Shown here one piece after another: positions 58,821 through 64,000 of a stretch of DNA of 64,000 nt. This stretch comes from JBBQVS01 sp964250765 (lineage in GTDB: Bacteria > Chloroflexota > Ktedonobacteria > Ktedonobacterales > Ktedonobacteraceae), in NCBI GenBank assembly GCA_964250765.1, contig CAXUHF010000012.1, positions 1-64,000 on the forward strand, given 5' to 3'. The notes under the pieces are model-generated. The model ran no database searches. It saw only the letters and a program-made list of their open reading frames with translations, and was not told where the DNA came from. Every line of letters starts with the position of its first letter. The first letter of the stretch is position 1. Both the position numbers and the translations under genes were made by a program.

Positions 58821-61001
58821 TTGAATACTACTCAAGAGACACTCAAACAATACTTTGGACATGATGCGTTTTTACCAGGGCAACAGGATGTCGTCGAGCA
58901 GATGCTGGCGGGACGCGATGCCCTTATTCTTATGCCGACAGGTGGCGGAAAATCGTTGACCTATCAGCTACCCGCTCTGATGCTACCAGGAATCACAGTT
59001 GTTATTTCTCCCTTGATCGCGTTAATGCAAGATCAGGTTGACCGCTTACAAGCCAACGGCATTGCGGCAACCTTTATTAATAGTACGCTTGGTTCTGTCG
59101 AACGCTCACAGCGTGAACGCGCATTGCTCAACGGAGAACTCAAATTGGTCTACGTGGCACCTGAACGCTTGATGAGCGAGAGCTTCTTAACGCTGCTAGA
59201 GCATGTACATGAGAACATCGGCATTTCATTGATGGCGGTCGATGAGGCACACTGTGTCAGCGAGTGGGGTCACGATTTCCGACCAGAGTACCGACAAATC
59301 GGCAGAATGCGCGACCACTTTCCTACGGTACCTATGCAAGCGTTGACGGCAACCGCAACCGAACGTGTGCGCGAGGACATTCTCACTCAGCTTCGACTAC
59401 GTGACCCGCACATCCACGTCGCCAGCTTTAACCGTCCCAACCTCACCTACGAGGTGCGTCAGAAGAGCAAAGCATCTTATGGCGAACTGGTCGAGTTTTT
59501 ACGCGGCATGCCTGATGCACCCGTCATCATTTATTGTCAGAGTCGCAAAAGCGTTGACATGATCAGTGAAGCTTTACAACGTGACGGTATTCGCGCCTTG
59601 CCCTATCATGCAGGGATGACAAACGACCAGCGTGCGGAAAATCAGTCACGCTTCATTCGTGACGATGTGGCTGTTCTCGTGGCAACCATTGCCTTTGGTA
59701 TGGGCATCGGCAAGCCGGATGTACGCGCCGTTATTCACTATGACCTACCCCGCAGTCTTGAAGGCTACTACCAGGAGTCGGGCCGTGCTGGACGCGATGG
59801 ACAGCCAGCGCAATGCATCCTGTATTTCAACTATGGAGACCGCATCAAAGTTGAATTTATCATCGACCAGAAGCCAAGTGAGCAAGAACAGCTTATCGCA
59901 CGCCAACAACTCAATCAAGTTACGGCTTACTGTGATAGTCGTGATTGTCGTCGGCGCATTCTATTAGGCTATTTCGGCGAGCTATGGCAAGAAGAGAACT
60001 GTGGCAACTGTGATAATTGCTTGCGCTCCCTTGCTCCTGTCGAAATGGAAGACCGCACAATTGATGCTCAGAAGTTCCTTTCGTGTGTTGGTCGTACAGA
60101 ACAACGCTTCGGCATGACGCACATCATCGACGTGCTACGTGGCGCGAATACGAAGCGCATTCGTGACTTTCATCATGATACGCTCTCTACCTATGGCATT
60201 GGGAAGGAATATAGCATCGAGGAGTGGAAGCGGCTAGGTCATGCCTTACTACAACAAGGGTTTCTGGATGTTGCCACCGAGTTTTCTATTCTGCGATTGA
60301 ACGCACGTTCACGCGAAATTCTGCGTAAACAATGTACTTTTGCAATGCCCATGATTGTGAAAGAGGAGAAGGTCAAAGCCGAGCAAGATGTGCTCGATCC
60401 ACAGAGTGCGCGACTTTTTCAACACTTGCGTAACCTACGCAAACAGATCGCAGACGAACAGGGTGTACCGCCTTATGTTATTCTCTCTGATACCGCGCTG
60501 CGTGAAATGGCACAGCAACGTCCACAGACACGTGAGCATTTCGCTAATATTTCGGGTGTTGGTAGCAGCAAGCTCGCAGCTTACTTCACAACGTTTACAG
60601 AGGAAATAGCTAGCTACTGCGAACTTCACAACATTCCAATGAAGCTAGCACCATCTGTTGTGCGTAAAAAAAGTATAGCTGACAAACTTCCCCCTGTCCA
60701 AGTACCTCATTCACGTCTACAAACCTTAACTCTATATGAGCAGGGACACAGTATCGAAGAGATTGCCGAAGAGCGCAACCTGACGCAAAGCACAATTGTC
60801 AATCATCTCGCCGAACTGATTGAGATGGGTGAGTCTATAGATGTTGTCCCCTTGATACCAGAGGGACACCATCAAAATATCGTGGACGCGATAGAGCAAC
60901 TTGGAGATGGCGCACTACGCCCCCTCAAAGATTTTCTAGGTGACGAGTATTCGTTCGATGAAATTCGTCTGGTGCGTGCAGTGATGAGAAAGGGAATGTG
61001 A
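58821..61001 (+). CDS. recQ: ATP-dependent DNA helicase RecQ
   Basis: A 726-residue superfamily 2 helicase. Motif I is M-P-T-G-G-G-K-S, motif II V-D-E-A-H-C-V-S-E-W-G-H-D-F-R, then A-L-T-A-T-A and the motif VI region Q-E-S-G-R-A-G-R-D-G. The Zn-binding Cys set is C-R-R-R-I-L-L-G-Y-F-G-E and C-G-N-C-D-N-C. It is followed by a winged helix, an HRDC domain (about 510-590) and a C-terminal HTH. It unwinds 3'-tailed duplexes in recombination repair. The start is a TTG with GAGGTAA nine bases upstream. Confidence 0.95.
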   Translation: MNTTQETLKQYFGHDAFLPGQQDVVEQMLAGRDALILMPTGGGKSLTYQLPALMLPGITVVISPLIALMQDQVDRLQANGIAATFINSTLGSVERSQRERALLNGELKLVYVAPERLMSESFLTLLEHVHENIGISLMAVDEAHCVSEWGHDFRPEYRQIGRMRDHFPTVPMQALTATATERVREDILTQLRLRDPHIHVASFNRPNLTYEVRQKSKASYGELVEFLRGMPDAPVIIYCQSRKSVDMISEALQRDGIRALPYHAGMTNDQRAENQSRFIRDDVAVLVATIAFGMGIGKPDVRAVIHYDLPRSLEGYYQESGRAGRDGQPAQCILYFNYGDRIKVEFIIDQKPSEQEQLIARQQLNQVTAYCDSRDCRRRILLGYFGELWQEENCGNCDNCLRSLAPVEMEDRTIDAQKFLSCVGRTEQRFGMTHIIDVLRGANTKRIRDFHHDTLSTYGIGKEYSIEEWKRLGHALLQQGFLDVATEFSILRLNARSREILRKQCTFAMPMIVKEEKVKAEQDVLDPQSARLFQHLRNLRKQIADEQGVPPYVILSDTALREMAQQRPQTREHFANISGVGSSKLAAYFTTFTEEIASYCELHNIPMKLAPSVVRKKSIADKLPPVQVPHSRLQTLTLYEQGHSIEEIAEERNLTQSTIVNHLAELIEMGESIDVVPLIPEGHHQNIVDAIEQLGDGALRPLKDFLGDEYSFDEIRLVRAVMRKGM

Positions 61002-61054
61002 TACATTACTGGTGTTAAGCTCTCGATAGCTATTATTTTAGAAAGGCGATACTC

Positions 61055-62263
61055 ATGACCTCAGTACCATCATCAGCACTTGCGCATCAAAGTGCAAGCG
61101 ACCAGTATACACCAAAGAAAGAAGATAAGTTCAGTTTTGGTCTGTGGACGGTTGGCAATCGTGGGCGCGACCCATTCGGCGAATTTGTACGACCCGCACT
61201 TGACCCTGTATATAGTGTGCAGCAACTCGCTAAGTTGGGCGCGTGGGGCATCAACTTTCATGATAATGATCTTGTACCGTTTGACGCCACTGCTACGGAA
61301 CGGGACCGCATTGTGAGCGAGTTCAAAAAGGCATTATCCGATAATGGTATGATTGTGCCAATGGCAACCACCAACCTCTTTTTTCATCCTATTTTTAAGG
61401 ATGGTGCCTTCACATCGGTTGATCCAGCGGTAAGAGCCTTTGCGCTACAGAAGACATTGAACGCGATTGACCTGGGTGCCGAACTTGGTGCCTCAACCTA
61501 TGTCTTCTGGGGTGGACGTGAAGGCGTCGATGCGGAAGCCAGTAAAGACCCCGTGATTGCACTCAAACGTATGCGTGATGCAATCAACTTTGCGTCACAG
61601 TACGTGCTCGACAAAGGCTATAAAATGCGGATCGCGCTTGAACCAAAGCCAAACGAGCCACGTTCCGACACTTATCTACCAACAATTGGGCACATGCTCG
61701 CCTTCATCTACACGCTCGATCATCCCGATATGGTTGGTGTCAATCCAGAGGTAGCACATGAGCATATGTCAGGTCTTAACTTTGTACACGGCGTGGCACA
61801 AGCACTCGAAGCGGGCAAACTATTTCATATCGACCTCAACGATCAGAAGGGACCGCGCTTCGACCAGGATTTCCGTTTTGGTAGTGAAAACATTAAGGAA
61901 GCTTTTTTCCTGGTGAAGTTGCTCGAAGACCAGAAATACGATGGGCCGCGCCACTACGACGCACACTCCTATCGTACCGAGGACGAGGCAGGAGTGTGGG
62001 ACTTCGCACTCGGCTGTATGCGTACATACAACATGCTCAAAGAAAAAGCTCGCCGTTTCAATGCAGACCCAGAGATTCAGGCATTGCTCACAGAGATTAA
62101 TAGTGGCGACCAAGCCTACGGCGGCCTACTAAGTGGTTATAGCGCGGATACTGTAAGCAAGCTCAAGGCAACGACATTTGATGTTGATAAGCTGGCACAA
62201 CGCGGCTACCGCTATGAAAAGCTCGATCAGTTAACGATTGAACTTATTCTTGGAGTGCGGTAA
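61055..62263 (+). CDS. xylA: xylose isomerase
   Basis: A 402-residue class I (actinobacterial-size) xylose isomerase. The catalytic His is in N-F-H-D-N-D near residue 69, the motif V-F-W-G-G-R-E-G, metal ligands in A-L-E-P-K-P-N-E-P and H-I-D-L-N-D-Q, and H-Y-D-A-H near the end. It interconverts D-xylose with D-xylulose and also glucose with fructose. GAAAGGCG lies before the ATG. No xylulokinase is adjacent. It follows recQ by 53 bases but is probably independent. Confidence 0.95.
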   Translation: MTSVPSSALAHQSASDQYTPKKEDKFSFGLWTVGNRGRDPFGEFVRPALDPVYSVQQLAKLGAWGINFHDNDLVPFDATATERDRIVSEFKKALSDNGMIVPMATTNLFFHPIFKDGAFTSVDPAVRAFALQKTLNAIDLGAELGASTYVFWGGREGVDAEASKDPVIALKRMRDAINFASQYVLDKGYKMRIALEPKPNEPRSDTYLPTIGHMLAFIYTLDHPDMVGVNPEVAHEHMSGLNFVHGVAQALEAGKLFHIDLNDQKGPRFDQDFRFGSENIKEAFFLVKLLEDQKYDGPRHYDAHSYRTEDEAGVWDFALGCMRTYNMLKEKARRFNADPEIQALLTEINSGDQAYGGLLSGYSADTVSKLKATTFDVDKLAQRGYRYEKLDQLTIELILGVR

Positions 62264-62288
62264 CACAATTTCGTATAAAACACATACT

Positions 62289-62407
62289 GTAGGGGTCTAA
62301 TTCATTACACTCTGTTGGCATACACAGATGTTAGAGGACATGATAGAAGTTTTAACATCCTCTAACATGGTCATTTGCTAGCAGGGTGTAATGAATTAGA
62401 CCCCTAC
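62289..62407. repeat. intergenic inverted repeat, family A
   Basis: A 119-bp copy with arms starting GTAGGGGTCTAATTCATTAC. The core has an extra palindrome, ATGTTAGAGGA with TCCTCTAACAT. It begins 25 bases after the xylA stop and ends 30 bases before a promoter. Confidence 0.93.
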
Positions 62408-62437
62408 ATCTCGTAAATATACAAAAGTACACAAATA

Positions 62438-62466
62438 TTGACATGCCTTTCCACTATGATTATACT
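62438..62466 (+). promoter_or_regulatory. consensus promoter of the UvrD-like helicase gene
   Basis: TTGACA at 62438-62443 and TATACT at 62461-62466 are exactly 17 bases apart. Transcription should start near 62473, only about 25 bases before the ATG. Confidence 0.85.
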
Positions 62467-62497
62467 GTATCCACTATCTGGAAAGGGAAACTATGTC

Positions 62498-64000
62498 ATG
62501 GATATACACCCAGATTTACATAAGTACTATACACAACATAATAACGTTATAAGCCCAGAGCAGGAAGCAATTATCACACACGAACGAGGACCACTTCTGG
62601 TAATTGCAGGTCCTGGTTCTGGAAAAACTTATAGCCTCACGCTTCTCGCAATGAATTTACTTCTTCACGGCTATGCAAATCCTTCTGAATTTATTCTTTG
62701 TACCTATACGGAAAAGTCTGCATTTGAAATACAGGCTCGCCTTACCCAGATAGCATGCGAGGTGAACTTTAATCAAGACCTCTCGCACATGCGTATTGAT
62801 ACTATTCATGGCATATGTACCCGTATTATTGCAGAGCATGTGCAAGACACACCATTGGGAAATGGTTATGAAACGCTCGATCAATTTCCACAGCAGTTGC
62901 TCATCTTTGAGCAACTTGAAGAGCTTTGTGATGCAACAGCACTAAGCGTGTTTCGAGAGCGTTGGGGAACTCGCTGGAAGATTGCAAAGGGACTACAATT
63001 CTGTTTCGATAGAATCGTTGACGAACTGATTATTGACGATCTCAAACATGCTCATCCTTTTGTAAGTAAAGAGTATTCTCAGCAAACCAGCGAATTTTTG
63101 CAGAGTATTACACGTAGTTACCTTGCCTATCAACGTATGCTAGGAAAGATACATACTGTTGATTTTGCCCACCTACAAAAAATTGTCTACAACTTGCTTA
63201 ATGATCCGCAGAAATCAACGCATATCACGCAAGGGATAAAGTATGTCCTGGTTGACGAATACCAGGACACGAACTATATTCAGGAGCAAATTCTGTTAAG
63301 GCTTGCCTCCACAACTGGAAATCTCTGCGTTGTTGGTGACGAAGATCAAGCCTTGTACCGCTTTCGTGGCGCGACTGTGCGCAATATTCTCGAATTTACA
63401 AAGACATGCGAAGCGCAGAAGACTTTTCCACCTTGTAAAACAGTGCAACTTACTACCAACTATCGTTCTCACCCTAAAATCATTGATATATGTAATGACT
63501 GGATGAGTAGGACAGATTGGCATAATTCAAGTGGTACAGCGTTTCGCACTGAAAAAATGATTAAGCCTCCTTTCAATAAGACATTACATAAACTTTATAA
63601 CACATACTCAGCAGTACTTACTATAAGCGAGGAAAGCATCGAGCGCGAGGCATATCAATTTGCGGACTTTGTTGAGACGCTCAGAACACAAGGAGTCATT
63701 GCTGACTATAGCCACGTTGCATTGCTATTACATAGCGTGAAGCCATATTTAAGTGGTGCCTATATAAAGGCGTTACAAGACAGAAATATTCCATCTTTCT
63801 GTCCACGTGCGCGAACATATTTTGAACAGGACGAAGTGCGTTTGATGTTTGGATGTTTTGCTCAGCTTCTTGACTACGAGGAGCAACACAATAACGAAGA
63901 ACTAGACGATGAAACGATTCTATTGTTTATACGCGAATGTCAGGAAATGCTACAGGACGTATGCCTTGTACTCCCAGAATTGGTGCAAGAGTTAGAGGTT
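62498..64000 (+). CDS. UvrD/Rep-family ATP-dependent DNA helicase, 3' end outside the window
   Basis: At least 501 residues, open to the window end. I translated it by hand from ATG 62498, which has GGAAAGGGAAA upstream. Motif Q/I is I-S-P-E-Q-E-A-I with I-A-G-P-G-S-G-K-T, motif II V-D-E-Y-Q-D-T, motif III V-V-G-D-E-D-Q-A-L-Y-R-F-R-G-A, and motif IV T-N-Y-R-S-H. These are typical of UvrD/Rep/PcrA and the related DNA-repair helicases. The C-terminal half (motifs V and VI) is beyond 64000, so the subgroup cannot be told. Confidence 0.92.
   Translation, partial: MDIHPDLHKYYTQHNNVISPEQEAIITHERGPLLVIAGPGSGKTYSLTLLAMNLLLHGYANPSEFILCTYTEKSAFEIQARLTQIACEVNFNQDLSHMRIDTIHGICTRIIAEHVQDTPLGNGYETLDQFPQQLLIFEQLEELCDATALSVFRERWGTRWKIAKGLQFCFDRIVDELIIDDLKHAHPFVSKEYSQQTSEFLQSITRSYLAYQRMLGKIHTVDFAHLQKIVYNLLNDPQKSTHITQGIKYVLVDEYQDTNYIQEQILLRLASTTGNLCVVGDEDQALYRFRGATVRNILEFTKTCEAQKTFPPCKTVQLTTNYRSHPKIIDICNDWMSRTDWHNSSGTAFRTEKMIKPPFNKTLHKLYNTYSAVLTISEESIEREAYQFADFVETLRTQGVIADYSHVALLLHSVKPYLSGAYIKALQDRNIPSFCPRARTYFEQDEVRLMFGCFAQLLDYEEQHNNEELDDETILLFIRECQEMLQDVCLVLPELVQELEV

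Noticed and set aside
4366..62407. The repeated palindromes as a CRISPR array
   Set aside because: Copies are scattered kilobases apart, are palindromic over their whole length and lack regular spacers; no cas gene is present.
10326..62407. The palindromes as complete insertion sequences
   Set aside because: None contains a reading frame long enough for a transposase, and no transposase gene is seen in the window. They could only be non-autonomous elements.
1..64000. tRNA or rRNA genes
   Set aside because: I saw no cloverleaf with a T-loop GTTCRA pattern in the right place and no conserved rRNA segment, but I could not run a scan.

Overview
The window is one contiguous piece of bacterial chromosome with five short runs of N. 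No rRNA, tRNA, phage, transposase or CRISPR array is visible. The best guess for the host is a Ktedonobacteria-like member of the Chloroflexota. This is inference from gene content: a LysW-type lysine operon behind T-box leaders, large Ser/Thr kinases with RskA-like outer domains, a family B DNA polymerase, a DUF2690 secreted protein, and many long intergenic palindromes.

Layout. 1-6280: a small excisionase-type HTH protein, a SirB1-type protein, a membrane-anchored MutS-like ATPase overlapping a methyltransferase, an SDR enzyme, then decaying SDR and SnoaL genes. 6326-16661: a truncated TetR gene, an alditol-oxidase-like flavoenzyme, a Mn/Fe transporter with its DtxR-type regulator, an MBL-fold hydrolase, ilvD, a Uma2 protein, a cyclase, a histidine phosphatase broken by one stop codon, and a nitroreductase divergent from a TetR gene. 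17466-28240 (minus strand): an almost complete 2-aminoadipate/LysW lysine operon, ordered lysW-lysX-lysY-lysZ-lysJ-lysK-hcs-lysT-lysU-hicDH. It is read from a strong promoter at about 28210-28238 through two tandem T-box leaders whose inferred specifiers are the two lysine codons AAA and AAG. 28475-37393: two divergent secreted glycoside hydrolases, a DUF2382 stress protein, an HPP membrane protein and a molybdopterin oxidoreductase with a small helical partner. 37974-50545: an ABC-F ATPase with a long structured leader, GtrA, a four-TM protein, a three-kinase operon whose first member is a pseudokinase, a beta-propeller protein and a DUF2690 protein. 50629-64000: an orphan amino-acid-binding lipoprotein, a RocB-like peptidase, a cupin, a family B DNA polymerase, a peptide-binding lipoprotein, recQ, xylA and the start of a UvrD/Rep helicase.

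The main non-coding theme is a set of long inverted repeats of about 65-130 bp, mostly with GTAGGG...CCCTAC ends. They sit a few bases after stop codons, between genes of the lysine operon and inside the T-box leaders. Two of them supply the stop codon of the upstream gene, and all five assembly gaps fall inside or next to such palindromes. A second type, perfect 20-29 bp hairpins between converging genes, looks like ordinary bidirectional terminators.
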